From Aquimarina sp. TRL1 (GTDB taxonomy: Bacteria > Bacteroidota > Bacteroidia > Flavobacteriales > Flavobacteriaceae): a stretch of 64,000 nucleotides of DNA. The stretch spans positions 2,160,501 through 2,224,500 of the forward strand of contig NZ_CP053590.1 of NCBI RefSeq assembly GCF_013365535.1, in the 5' to 3' direction. A program made the position numbers and the translations under genes. Position 1 is the first letter of the stretch, and each line of letters starts with the position of its first letter. The notes beneath the pieces are model-generated. The model was given only the letters and a program-made list of their open reading frames with translations, made no database searches and was not told the origin of the DNA. Positions 26,897 through 35,017 of the stretch are shown piece after piece.

Positions 26897-27145
26897 TTAA
26901 TCGAAAATAACTCTGGGTTTTCCATCTCCCTCTGTTGGAGCATTAGCCCAGCTGGCAGTACTGCAACTATTACAACACCAGTGATCTTCAGCGTTATGTA
27001 GCAGTCCTTTTGCTTCTTCCATGCTGAGTCCAACTCGTCTTAATCCAGAATTTGCACTATAGTATTGGCATGTTCCTCCACCATTGATGTGCTGCTGTTC
27101 CATTTTATTTAGTATTCTACCAAGGTTTGCTAAGGATGTTTTCAT
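26897..27145 (-). CDS. Double-glycine-leader four-cysteine peptide precursor B
   Basis: An 82-aa precursor, paralogue of A, 34 nt upstream of it. Leader MKTSLANLGRILNKMEQQHI with NGG at residue 23; core starting GTCQYYSANSGLRRVGLS, then HWCCNSC and a variable acidic tail ending RVIFD. It has four core cysteines and a cysteine-free leader. A repeat-like hairpin at 27182-27203 precedes it and a similar one precedes peptide D. Identity to A is highest in the leader and first core half, as in a recent tandem duplication with the tail under different selection. Confidence 0.85.
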   Translation of the reverse strand: MKTSLANLGRILNKMEQQHINGGGTCQYYSANSGLRRVGLSMEEAKGLLHNAEDHWCCNSCSTASWANAPTEGDGKPRVIFD

Positions 27146-27181
27146 AAGTAAAAAAATGTAATTGTATTCCCTGAACTATAT

Positions 27182-27203
27182 AAGACACTCAAGGAGTGTG
27201 TCT
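27182..27203 (-). repeat. Hairpin-type repeat upstream of peptide B (copy 1)
   Basis: AAGACACTCA-aggag-TGTGTCT in plus orientation, forming AGACAC/GTGTCT arms. It shares the first 10 and last 7 bases with the copy at 30031-30053. Both copies lie between the stop of an upstream gene and the start of a peptide gene, and neither has a T tract. Confidence 0.5.
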
Positions 27204-27209
27204 GTTGTT

Positions 27210-29396
27210 TTATTTCCCTAGATTTAATTGATTTTTGACCAGGTGATAATAATTTCCTTTTTGTGAGATAAGTTCATCATGTGTTCCTTTTTCGATGATT
27301 TTTCCTTTGTCTAAAACCACAATTTGATGGGCATTTTTAACGGTGCTTAATCGATGCGCGATGACGACTGCCGTTTTGTTTGCAAAAAAGGTGTGTAGTT
27401 TCTCCATGATGACTTTTTCATTGTTTGCATCCAGTGCAGAAGTAGCTTCGTCAAAAAATAAAAACCGGGGATTTTTATAGACAGATCGGGCAATTAACAG
27501 TCGCTGTTTTTGACCAGTACTCAATCCATTTCCTTCAGTACCGATTTTGGTGTTATAGCCTAAAGGAAGGGTATCAATATATTCTCCTATATTGGCGACA
27601 TCGATGGCGTGGGCTAATTTTTCTTTGTCGACATAATCTTCTCCTACAGCAATGTTTTTGGCAATGGTGTCATTAAAGATGTAACCCTCCTGCATCACGA
27701 CCCCGCAGTGGTTTCTCCAGGCTTTTTGAGAAATGTTCTTAGTATTGAAATTCTGAATGGTGATTTCTCCTGCCTCTACTTGATAAAAACCAAGAAGCAG
27801 TTTCATCAAGGTAGTTTTTCCACTTCCGCTAACGCCTACAATTGCCGTCGTTTTATTTGCAGGAATTTCCAGAGAAAGATCTTTGAGAACAGGTTCTAAC
27901 CCCCCTGTATATCGAAAAGAGATATTATGAAGATTGATGGGAGCATGTTCAGGAATATGTGCGATTTTTTCATCTTCAGGTTTTTCTTCATCTTCCATAT
28001 GATGAATTTCTCCTAACCGATCCAATGAAATCTGTGCATCCTGAATGTCTCTCATGAAACCGATAAGTTGTGTAATCGGACCATTTAATTGTCCGACGAT
28101 ATAACTGATTGCCATCATCATTCCCAAGGTAATTTCCCCATCGATTACTAACTTGGCAGAGAGAATGGTAATCAACATGTTTTTTAACTCATTAATAAAA
28201 TTGGAACCGACACTTTGTGCTTGTTCCAACGCCAGACTTTTGGTAGCTACCCTGAATAAATTTGCCTGTACATACTCCCAATTCCAGCGCATACGTCTTT
28301 CCGCATTGTGAAGTTTGATCTCTTGCATTCCATTGATTAATTCAATGACTTTACTCTGCTCATCACTCACCTGAGAAAAACGTTTGTAATCCAGCTCTTT
28401 TCGCTTTTTGAAAAAGAAGAGAACCCAGCCAAAATAACTTATGCTGCCCAATAAGAAAACACTCAGAATTTGCAGACTGTAATACCCTAATACAAACCCG
28501 AAAATTAGCAGATTAAAAAAAGAAAATAGTACAGTTAATGAGGAGGTAGTGAGGATTCGTTCGATACGTTTATGATCATTAATTCGCTGTAATAAATCGC
28601 CTGTCATCCTTACATCAAAATAGGAAATGGGGAGTTTCATTAACTTAATGAAGAAATCAGAAATTAACGAGATATTAATTCGGGTGCTGAGGTGTAAAAG
28701 AATCCAGCTTCGAATGATTTCTAGAGAAGCTTTTCCAATAAAAAGAAACAGTTGAGCGAATAGAATGAGATAGATAAAGTTGATATCCTGATTTTTTATT
28801 CCCACATCCACTACGTTTTGAGTGAGAAAGGGAAGAATTAATTGTAATAAGCTTCCTGCGAGTAAGCCAATTATTAATTGAAGAACGAACTTTTTGTATT
28901 TATATACGTATTTGAATATAAAGGAAAAGCCAAACTTCTCATCCTTGTCAAAAGTAGATTGATAGAACTTCGGGGTCGGTTCTATTAATAAGGCAATTCC
29001 TTCTTCTGTATGTGTATCTGCATTGTTTCCTATCCAATGTTGAATGAATTCTTTTTGTGTAAAACGAAGAAGCCCATGGGCGGGATCTGAGATATAAACA
29101 GTGCCTTTTTTTATTTTGTAAAGTACTACATAATGATTCTTATTCCAATGTATAATACAGGGAAAAGGTGCTTGCTGTAGTTTTTTGAAAGAAAGTTGGA
29201 TTCCCAGTGATTTTAAACCAATTGATTCAACAGCTTCACTAAGACCTAATAAACTGCTTCCTTCTCGGGTGGTCTCGCTCAATGTTCTTAGCTGTTGAGT
29301 ATTAATAACCTTACCATAATGCTTGGCGATGATTTTGATACAGGTAGGACCGCAATCTTTGGCTTCTGTCTGTTTATAATTAGGAAATGTTTTCAA
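27210..29396 (-). CDS. Peptidase C39-containing ABC transporter (PCAT) for double-glycine peptides
   Basis: A 728-aa protein in the order C39 peptidase (1-~135), six-helix ABC membrane domain (~165-450), nucleotide-binding domain (~490-728). C39 residues are visible: Cys15 in KDCGPTC, His88 in NHYVVL and Asp104 in DPAHGL. The ATPase has Walker A GVSGSGKTT, signature LSTGQKQRLLIAR and Walker B FLFFDEATSALD. Known role: removes the leader after Gly-Gly and exports the core. It lies between the peptide pairs C/D and A/B, and the adaptor is encoded downstream. The peptide genes around it carry the expected leaders, so substrate assignment is strong. Confidence 0.95.
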   Translation of the reverse strand: MKTFPNYKQTEAKDCGPTCIKIIAKHYGKVINTQQLRTLSETTREGSSLLGLSEAVESIGLKSLGIQLSFKKLQQAPFPCIIHWNKNHYVVLYKIKKGTVYISDPAHGLLRFTQKEFIQHWIGNNADTHTEEGIALLIEPTPKFYQSTFDKDEKFGFSFIFKYVYKYKKFVLQLIIGLLAGSLLQLILPFLTQNVVDVGIKNQDINFIYLILFAQLFLFIGKASLEIIRSWILLHLSTRINISLISDFFIKLMKLPISYFDVRMTGDLLQRINDHKRIERILTTSSLTVLFSFFNLLIFGFVLGYYSLQILSVFLLGSISYFGWVLFFFKKRKELDYKRFSQVSDEQSKVIELINGMQEIKLHNAERRMRWNWEYVQANLFRVATKSLALEQAQSVGSNFINELKNMLITILSAKLVIDGEITLGMMMAISYIVGQLNGPITQLIGFMRDIQDAQISLDRLGEIHHMEDEEKPEDEKIAHIPEHAPINLHNISFRYTGGLEPVLKDLSLEIPANKTTAIVGVSGSGKTTLMKLLLGFYQVEAGEITIQNFNTKNISQKAWRNHCGVVMQEGYIFNDTIAKNIAVGEDYVDKEKLAHAIDVANIGEYIDTLPLGYNTKIGTEGNGLSTGQKQRLLIARSVYKNPRFLFFDEATSALDANNEKVIMEKLHTFFANKTAVVIAHRLSTVKNAHQIVVLDKGKIIEKGTHDELISQKGNYYHLVKNQLNLGK

Positions 29397-29522
29397 AAAG
29401 TAAGGGTTAATATAAATAGCACTAAATTATTCTAGTAAGCAGTTGTTTTGGTAGTTAGTATCGTGGCAAATACATGTTTTTTTAGCTAAGGATGTATATG
29501 ACTATCTGATTAAGAAATTAAG

Positions 29523-29563
29523 AAAACACTACTGAGAAAACTATAATTTCCTCAGTAGTTTTG
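29523..29563 (-). terminator. Terminator-like hairpin between peptides C/D and the exporter gene
   Basis: Arms 29528-29536 (ACTACTGAG) and 29551-29559 pair perfectly around a 14-nt loop; on the minus strand the stem is followed by GTTTTCTT. It lies after peptide C and ~130 nt before the exporter start. It parallels the hairpin between the other peptides and the hlyD-like gene. Confidence 0.55.
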
Positions 29564-29586
29564 GTAATCAGATGTTTATTTAGGGT

Positions 29587-29739
29587 TTATGCTCTTACAC
29601 AAGCAAAATTTCCTACGCAAACATATCCACCAGGACAAGGACTATTGTCATTACAGAAATCTGGGTGATCTCCTCCTGTAACTTGTTTTTGTTCTCCTTT
29701 ACTTAATGTTCTTCCGATGTTCATTATTGATTTTTTCAT
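29587..29739 (-). CDS. Double-glycine-leader four-cysteine peptide precursor C (50 aa)
   Basis: The open frame extends further upstream, but the leader pattern fixes the start at 29739: MKKSIMNIGRTLSKGEQKQV then TGG at residue 23. The 27-residue core (DHPDFCNDNSPCPGG, then CVGNFACVRA) has four regularly spaced cysteines and PCPGGYVC, like small knotted peptides. It is shorter than A, B and D and not related to them outside the leader. Two cysteine pairs would suit oxidation by the VKOR/thioredoxin protein encoded upstream in the same direction. Confidence 0.8.
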   Translation of the reverse strand: MKKSIMNIGRTLSKGEQKQVTGGDHPDFCNDNSPCPGGYVCVGNFACVRA

Positions 29740-29780
29740 TATTGATTTTTTATAAATTAAATATTGATTGTTATCAGTTA

Positions 29781-29990
29781 TTAGCAGCTGGCACAGCAGT
29801 ATCCAGTAACTCTTGATTCGTTGTGGTATAACCATCTTGCATCCTCTACAGAGTATCCAGACATCCATCCTACCTCTGGATCATAGATTTGGCAGCTCCC
29901 TTCATGAGTAAAATCTGCAAAACCACCTGTAACTTGTTGTTGTTGTGTTTTAGTTAATGCTTTTCCTAAGCTTATGATTTGTTTTTTCAT
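29781..29990 (-). CDS. Double-glycine-leader four-cysteine peptide precursor D (69 aa)
   Basis: The start is set at 29990 by the leader MKKQIISLGKALTKTQQQQV with TGG at residue 23; the longer open frame upstream does not fit. The core has SCQIY near its start, a SVEDARWLYHN helix and ends in YCCASC, so the order C ... CC-x-S-C is the same as in A and B. It stops right after the last cysteine, lacking the TASWA tail of A and B. It is therefore a diverged third member of the same family. It lies 41 nt upstream of peptide C. Confidence 0.82.
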   Translation of the reverse strand: MKKQIISLGKALTKTQQQQVTGGFADFTHEGSCQIYDPEVGWMSGYSVEDARWLYHNESRVTGYCCASC

Positions 29991-30030
29991 AATTTGTTTT
30001 TGAAAAAAGTATTTTTGCGGTGAACCTTTA

Positions 30031-30053
30031 AAGACACTCACCAGTATGTGTCT
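30031..30053 (-). repeat. Hairpin-type repeat upstream of peptide D (copy 2)
   Basis: AAGACACTCA-ccagta-TGTGTCT in plus orientation. It is near-identical to 27182-27203 and in the same position relative to a peptide gene, 41 nt before the ATG. A role in RNA processing or stability is possible. Confidence 0.5.
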
Positions 30054-30080
30054 ATTCTTCGCGAGAGAATATGGTTACAC

Positions 30081-30100
30081 AAAGCCCATAAATGGGCTTT
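30081..30100. terminator. Hairpin after the VKOR/thioredoxin gene
   Basis: AAAGCCCAT-AA-ATGGGCTTT, a perfect 9-bp stem, 10 nt past the stop of the gene at 30111. There is no clear T tract on the minus strand, so it may only slow or protect the transcript and not end it. Confidence 0.45.
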
Positions 30101-30110
30101 GTTGTTATTG

Positions 30111-31682
30111 TCATGAATCTACAGCAGCGTTCGCTAATTCTTCTATAAAAAACAGCAGATCTGTCCGTTGGTATTGCTTTGGATAAGCTTTCCCGTTTAG
30201 CAAAAGATGTGGAGTGAAATTGATGTTGTGTTTGGTACACCAGGAATAAGCGGCTTCAAGGACGGCACGATAGGCTTTTTCGTTACTGCATTCTCCCCAT
30301 TTTTTTAACCATTGTGCTGCTTTTCCATTTTCATAGATGTCAGTCATTGCTTCTAAGCAGCTAATGGTTCCTTCTTCTTTATAGAGTTCTAATAAACGGG
30401 TTGTTACTTTTATTGGATTTTGATCTGGGGAAGTAGTATTAATGTTAAATCGGATAATAATTTTTACATGTGCTCCGTATTGTTTTAAGATATCGTGTAT
30501 CTGAGTATGTACAGATTTGCAATGCCCGCAAAATGGGTTTGTAATCACAACAATTTCTAGGGAAGCCTTAGGGTTTCCAAAAATAATTTCTTTCTGATCT
30601 GGTAATTGGGTGTTAATTTGAGGAGACTGTTGTAACATCGTCTCAAATAAGGTGATATTCCTCTTGAATTTTGTGTTGCTAATATTTGTCTTGCGCAATT
30701 CATGAAGTTCGAAGAGTAAGGGCTTTATATAGTACCATGCGGTAAATGTAAATAGTATGATAATTGTATATACTGCTATATTATGGATGTTCCATGAATG
30801 AGAGAAAGGGGGATTGATGATTGCTAATATGCCCTGACACCAAAGGACACCAACCAGACTCAAACACAATAAACACCATTTCTTAACAACGAAGTATTGA
30901 TAATAGATAGAATAGCATGTTATCGGGATAGCTAATAAGCTAAGGAGGTAAGAAAGGGAAGGAGTTTTGAATTGTATGGCTGTTGCTATCGTAAGGCTAC
31001 AAAAATAAAGGAGACTGATATCACTTAATTTATATCCATTGATAAGGGTCGCTCCTTTGGAGCTTAGGACTGCATCACAGTCTTTTTTATTGTTGTTAGA
31101 AGAGCAGAATACTTCTCCTATAGTGGTATGAATCCCTAGTTCCTGTTTTACAATAGTTATGCTAATAAAAAGCCCGATTATAGCTAGGATTAAATAAGAG
31201 AAATGAATAAAAGAAAATGGAGGGGAAATTATGAGATATACACTGAGAATACAGACAAAACTGATAAGCAGTGTAGGGAATAAAAAGGTAGATTTGGGTT
31301 TGGTAACCTGGTTTTCAGGCTTTTCTACAGCAACTAAAATTCCTGTGAATTTTTTTAGAAACTCATTATGGGAAAGCACTTGCTTTTTTTGATGATTGAG
31401 ATGAATGTGTTGTTGTTTTTTTTCTGCGAATACTAGTTGAGGTCCTTGTTTATCCTGTATTTGAGCAATAAAATAGTTCGGTAGCTGTAATAACGTTTCT
31501 ATATCTGTAGGGACTTCTGCGGCAATATTCTCTATATTAAAATGAGATAGTACTCCTGTTATAGCATGTAAACTAGGATAAGAAGGATGGCTCTGAATCT
31601 GAAAAGTCAGCTCTTTTTTATCAAATGGGATCTTATTTTTCTTGAGCAAGCTTACTACCAGAGCAATGAGTGAAGTTTCCAA
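30111..31682 (-). CDS. C39-like / VKOR / thioredoxin fusion, likely disulfide-forming enzyme of the peptide locus
   Basis: A 523-aa membrane protein. Residues 1-~120 resemble the C39 peptidase fold (SHPSYPSLHAITGVLSHFNI and a late NYFIAQI) but lack the catalytic cysteine, so this part may only bind leaders. Residues ~130-300 form a VKOR domain with membrane helices: Cys193 and Cys202 in the loop pair and Cys270-LL-Cys273 as the active CxxC. Residues ~365-523 are a thioredoxin/DsbA-like domain with Cys385-GH-Cys388. Known role of VKOR: quinone-linked oxidation of a thioredoxin-like partner, which then makes disulfides in periplasmic substrates. Here enzyme and partner are fused, and all five neighbouring peptides have four cysteines. 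First gene of the locus. Confidence 0.9.
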   Translation of the reverse strand: METSLIALVVSLLKKNKIPFDKKELTFQIQSHPSYPSLHAITGVLSHFNIENIAAEVPTDIETLLQLPNYFIAQIQDKQGPQLVFAEKKQQHIHLNHQKKQVLSHNEFLKKFTGILVAVEKPENQVTKPKSTFLFPTLLISFVCILSVYLIISPPFSFIHFSYLILAIIGLFISITIVKQELGIHTTIGEVFCSSNNNKKDCDAVLSSKGATLINGYKLSDISLLYFCSLTIATAIQFKTPSLSYLLSLLAIPITCYSIYYQYFVVKKWCLLCLSLVGVLWCQGILAIINPPFSHSWNIHNIAVYTIIILFTFTAWYYIKPLLFELHELRKTNISNTKFKRNITLFETMLQQSPQINTQLPDQKEIIFGNPKASLEIVVITNPFCGHCKSVHTQIHDILKQYGAHVKIIIRFNINTTSPDQNPIKVTTRLLELYKEEGTISCLEAMTDIYENGKAAQWLKKWGECSNEKAYRAVLEAAYSWCTKHNINFTPHLLLNGKAYPKQYQRTDLLFFIEELANAAVDS

Positions 31683-32352
31683 TGTATTGTGTTTTTATCT
31701 GCTGTTTTGTATAAATGGATTGAAGGAGTGTATTAGGAGTTTTTTTAAGAACATCAACCTAATACACCTCCAATCACCTCCCTAATTTTATGAAACGAAT
31801 GACCTTATTACTTAAGATTATTATCAAAATTTGGGAATGAAAGCGTTACCAAATTTTTAATAATCTTTTTATCAGAGAGGTTTATAAAACTATTTAGAAA
31901 GTGTCTTTTAAAAAAGAAAGTGTTGTGCTTATTCATAAATAAACATGTTTTTAGTTGTAGTTATTATGTTGTTTTTTAGTTGGTTATGTGTTTTTAAGAG
32001 TGAGGAGGAATGATCTTGCTTTTTTATAAATAAGGAAGTAGGAATTTATTAATGATCAGTTTTTTGAGGAAAAAAGAAGTTGTTTTTTTATAGTTCATAC
32101 ATCTTGTATTGTTGTTCATGACTTAAATATGTAGGTTGCTGTCATTGCCTGTTTCCTTGATAGGATTTCTTATACAAATTTGTAGTGTAAGCAAGAGAGA
32201 ATCATTTGATCAGGCAGCTGCTGATTCTTGTTGGTTACTGAAGATCATATAGCGTATATCAAATTATAAATCGACAGGAGATTTTTCCGTGAAATTTGAA
32301 ATTAAGAAATGGATATGATTGATAATTATAAAAGTAGAATCTTTAAAAAAGA
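31683..32352. other. 670-bp gap upstream of the peptide locus, with an imperfect inverted repeat
   Basis: No convincing gene was seen on either strand. It should hold the promoter of the VKOR-peptide unit. An imperfect inverted repeat lies close to that start: 31725-31737 (GGAGTGTATTAGG) with 31758-31771, extendable with GATTG/CAATC flanks, around a ~20-nt T-rich spacer. It could be a regulator site or an RNA structure in the leader. The remainder is AT-rich with T runs. Confidence 0.4.
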
Positions 32353-32568
32353 ATGTGTATGTCAAAAGTAAAGAAAAGTGATTTGCAGGAATATGTAGAA
32401 GATCAGGGAGGGTCTTTAGTAAAACTAACCAATGGAAATTACAATATTCGTAAAGGAGATAAATCGATCAATATAGGGAAACCGGATAGTAGCAACAAAT
32501 GGGCGGAAGCGCAATTGCGAAGAGCTTGGGGGGATGCTACTGGAATCCCAAAGCCAGATTGGCTATAA
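32353..32568 (+). CDS. Small protein of unknown family
   Basis: A 71-aa protein (or 69 aa from the second ATG at 32359, MSKVKKSDLQEYVEDQGGSL). It is compact and charged, with a strand-like middle (LVKLTNGNYNIRKGDKSINIG) and a C-terminal RRAWGDATGIPKPDW. I do not recognise it. The helix-then-hairpin layout recalls small HicA-like folds, but that is weak. There is no signal peptide or double-glycine leader, so it is not a substrate of the nearby exporter. Its stop overlaps the end of the convergent GNAT gene by 6 nt. Confidence 0.6.
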   Translation: MCMSKVKKSDLQEYVEDQGGSLVKLTNGNYNIRKGDKSINIGKPDSSNKWAEAQLRRAWGDATGIPKPDWL

Positions 32569-33075
32569 TGCTTGTGTTGTTGTGCGAAGAGGAGGTCCTG
32601 ATACATCCTCTTCGTTTTTCCATTGAACTTTAACAGCGTTGATAAGATCAGATCTCAAACGTATATTAGGGATAACTATAAATCCGTTTTTTTGATAAAA
32701 AGTGATGGGAGAACGATATGGACTACCATCCTGTTTTTTGTCCTCATCATGATCAATAGCCCACCCGTTTAACTCCAACCTGTTGTTTTGGGCTAATTGT
32801 AGTAATTTACGACCATATCCCTTCCCATGAAGAGAGGTGTCAATAATCATGACAAACCATCTTTTTTCCTCTCGAATGAAATCAGTATACCATCCTTTTA
32901 TTCGATCCTTATCGATAAGTAACCTGTATATAGGGTCAATAAGGGAATTGAGATATGTATCAAAATCAGACATATCAGCATAGGCTAATTGCTTAGGGTA
33001 TTCTTTGTTCCATAACTGATAAATTTCTTTTTTATGTATCGAATGAAGGCTGGATGTTTCTTGAATTTTAATCAT
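32563..33075 (-). CDS. GNAT-family N-acetyltransferase
   Basis: A 170-aa protein with the GNAT core: IKGWYTDFIREEKRWFVMIIDTSLHGKGYGRKLLQLAQNN contains the acetyl-CoA loop GKGYGRKLL (QxxGxG-like), followed by LNGWAIDHD and the late beta-bulge region SPITFYQKNGFIVIPN, where FYxKxGF is a family hallmark. The acceptor is unknown. It is a single gene, convergent with the small protein at 32353. Confidence 0.85.
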   Translation of the reverse strand: MIKIQETSSLHSIHKKEIYQLWNKEYPKQLAYADMSDFDTYLNSLIDPIYRLLIDKDRIKGWYTDFIREEKRWFVMIIDTSLHGKGYGRKLLQLAQNNRLELNGWAIDHDEDKKQDGSPYRSPITFYQKNGFIVIPNIRLRSDLINAVKVQWKNEEDVSGPPLRTTTQAL

Positions 33076-33545
33076 ATTTAGAAAAAAGAATAGTTAAACG
33101 ATTCTATAAAAATAATGTTTCGGCTACATAATAACTCAAAGTCTCAGAATCAATTAACATTTTTGTTGAACTAACAACAAAATCCCTAGAAGACACTTTT
33201 GTTTGAGCTCCAGAATAATAAAGTCAAAATAATTTGCTGTCAGGTTAATAGCGTATTTCTTCTTTGCTATAGCACTTAAATTCATGACTGTAATTTTACT
33301 CAAAAAAATAACCGTATTGGTACTTCATTAGCTTATGTTTAGAAAATAAAAAGGTTTCGAATTCTTAAATTTTAATAATATCGGACATCGGTTTTATAAG
33401 TCCTACCTAGTTTTGGCTATAACTAATTACATATCGGTCTATTTGTAATTTGATGTTTTCGAGGACCTCGCTTCGATCGTTTTTCATGCAACCGATAAGT
33501 TTTTTATTTGTCAATGAAATGTAACTTTTAAAAACGTAGATTAAT
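33076..33545. other. Gap between the GNAT and S41 protease genes
   Basis: No gene is seen. A perfect 8-bp hairpin TTTTGTTG-6 nt-CAACAAAA is at 33161-33182. The region must hold promoters for the divergent genes on each side; no TAnnTTTG match was found close to either start. Confidence 0.4.
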
Positions 33546-34940
33546 ATGAATACACGTCATAGGATTAAAAATTTAAAAAGATGTTTTTTAATCGTATCAG
33601 CGATTTTGTTTACAGCTTGTCAATCTGATGATGATCGACCTCAGCCTGAACCAGAAAAAACTATAAATGGCTTTTGGTTAGCCGAAGATAAAGGATATGT
33701 CATAAAGATTACGGACACAACAAAAGTGTTATATGGTATAAACTCTATTGGATGTACAGTTATAGAAAAGAATTTTGTGCCAGAAGAATCTTGGGGGATA
33801 CCACTAAATTTAGCTAGTCCAGACAAATTGATAGGAGTTGCAGCACTTAGTGCATCTGATATTGAGTTTAAGAGGTTGTCAACTCAAAATGAATTTTGCC
33901 TCCCTGATCAGCTTGCTAATACCAAAGATCCAAAGATTAATTTTGATCATTTTTGGACTATTTTTAATGACTATTATGCTTTTTTTGAAACAAGAAATGT
34001 GAACTGGTCGCAATACAAGAACCTAAGAGAACAAGTGACCTCAGAGAATTTTTATAATATTCTAGAAGAATTAGTTTTTCTATTAAAAGATGGACATGTA
34101 GGGATTGATGATGAAGCTAATAATATTGATATTAATGCAGGCTCTCCTGATTTGATTTCTAGATTAAACTCCAGTTTAAGTGGAGATTTAATTATTCAAT
34201 CCGAAGAAGTTTATAACGCACTTTATAATCAGAAATTACAAACTATAGCTACAAAGTACTTAAATAATGAGCTTAAAACTGATGAAAAAGGAAAGATAGT
34301 ATGGGGGATGATTGGTAATGATATTGCATATATTAATATTTTGGGGATGGAAGGATATAGCACTGACGCAAAAAGTGAAATGGATGTGTTGAATTCAGTA
34401 TTAAACAAAATGATGAGTGACCTTAAAGATGCAGCTGTTTCAAAATTAATAATTGATGTTCGTTTTAATGGGGGAGGATATGATATGGCTTCTGTGAATA
34501 TAGCTTCTCGATTTTTAGATCATGAACGACTGGCATTTTCTAAAAAAGCAAAATTAGGAGACAGTTTTACAAAAAGTGCATCAGTATCGATGGCACCCAA
34601 AGGTGATTTTCAGTTTACGGAGGATATAGTGTTATTAACAAGTCCTTTGACAGCCAGTGCAGCAGAGGTTTTTACACTTTGTATGAAAGATTTACCCTAT
34701 GTAACCTTAGTTGGTGATAATACAAATGGAGTTTTTTCAGACATTTTAGTCCACAGGTTACCAAATGGAGCCTCAGTAGCATTATCTAACGAAGTGTATA
34801 GTGATGCTAATGGAAAGGTTTATGAAGCAATTGGTGTTGGTCCAGATGAGGAGAATAGAGTTCCATTATTCTCGAACGATGATTTCACTAATGAAAAAGA
34901 TAGTGCGATAGAACGAGCAATCTCATTGTTAAAAAACTAG
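33546..34940 (+). CDS. S41-family (C-terminal processing-type) serine protease lipoprotein, probably surface exposed
   Basis: A 464-aa lipoprotein: the signal ends in FTACQSDDD, and the acidic residues straight after Cys fit the Bacteroidota lipoprotein export signal to the cell surface. The S41 catalytic region covers ~250-460: GNDIAYINILGMEGY, KLIIDVRFNGGGYDMA, and LTSPLTASAAEVFTL with Ser371 as the likely nucleophile, then GDNTNGVFSDILVHRLPNGA. An N-terminal helical region (~110-190, FDHFWTIFNDYYAFFETRNVNW) is typical of this subgroup; no PDZ domain is obvious. Substrate unknown. Single gene, with a strong terminator after it. Confidence 0.88.
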   Translation: MNTRHRIKNLKRCFLIVSAILFTACQSDDDRPQPEPEKTINGFWLAEDKGYVIKITDTTKVLYGINSIGCTVIEKNFVPEESWGIPLNLASPDKLIGVAALSASDIEFKRLSTQNEFCLPDQLANTKDPKINFDHFWTIFNDYYAFFETRNVNWSQYKNLREQVTSENFYNILEELVFLLKDGHVGIDDEANNIDINAGSPDLISRLNSSLSGDLIIQSEEVYNALYNQKLQTIATKYLNNELKTDEKGKIVWGMIGNDIAYINILGMEGYSTDAKSEMDVLNSVLNKMMSDLKDAAVSKLIIDVRFNGGGYDMASVNIASRFLDHERLAFSKKAKLGDSFTKSASVSMAPKGDFQFTEDIVLLTSPLTASAAEVFTLCMKDLPYVTLVGDNTNGVFSDILVHRLPNGASVALSNEVYSDANGKVYEAIGVGPDEENRVPLFSNDDFTNEKDSAIERAISLLKN

Positions 34941-34961
34941 AGGATTTCCGATATTAGATAA

Positions 34962-34995
34962 AAAACCTCCTGCTAAATTTTTAGCAGGAGGTTTT
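34962..34995. terminator. Strong bidirectional terminator
   Basis: A perfect 15-bp stem (34962-34976 with 34981-34995) with a 4-nt loop; A run on one side and TTTT on the other. It ends both the S41 gene (plus) and the RND efflux operon (minus). Confidence 0.9.
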
Positions 34996-35017
34996 GTATA
35001 TGAATAAGCTCCTTCTT

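Noticed and set aside
29740..29868. Longer N-terminus for peptide C
   Set aside because: The extension overlaps peptide D and does not resemble a leader; the MKKSIMNIGRTLSK start matches the family.
29991..30041. 17-residue N-terminal extension of peptide D
   Set aside because: It covers the repeat hairpin region and lacks leader features; MKKQIISLGKALTK is the family-like start.
31790..32030. Additional small plus-strand peptide genes upstream of the peptide locus
   Set aside because: The short frames found (16-22 codons) have neither a GG leader nor cysteine pairs.
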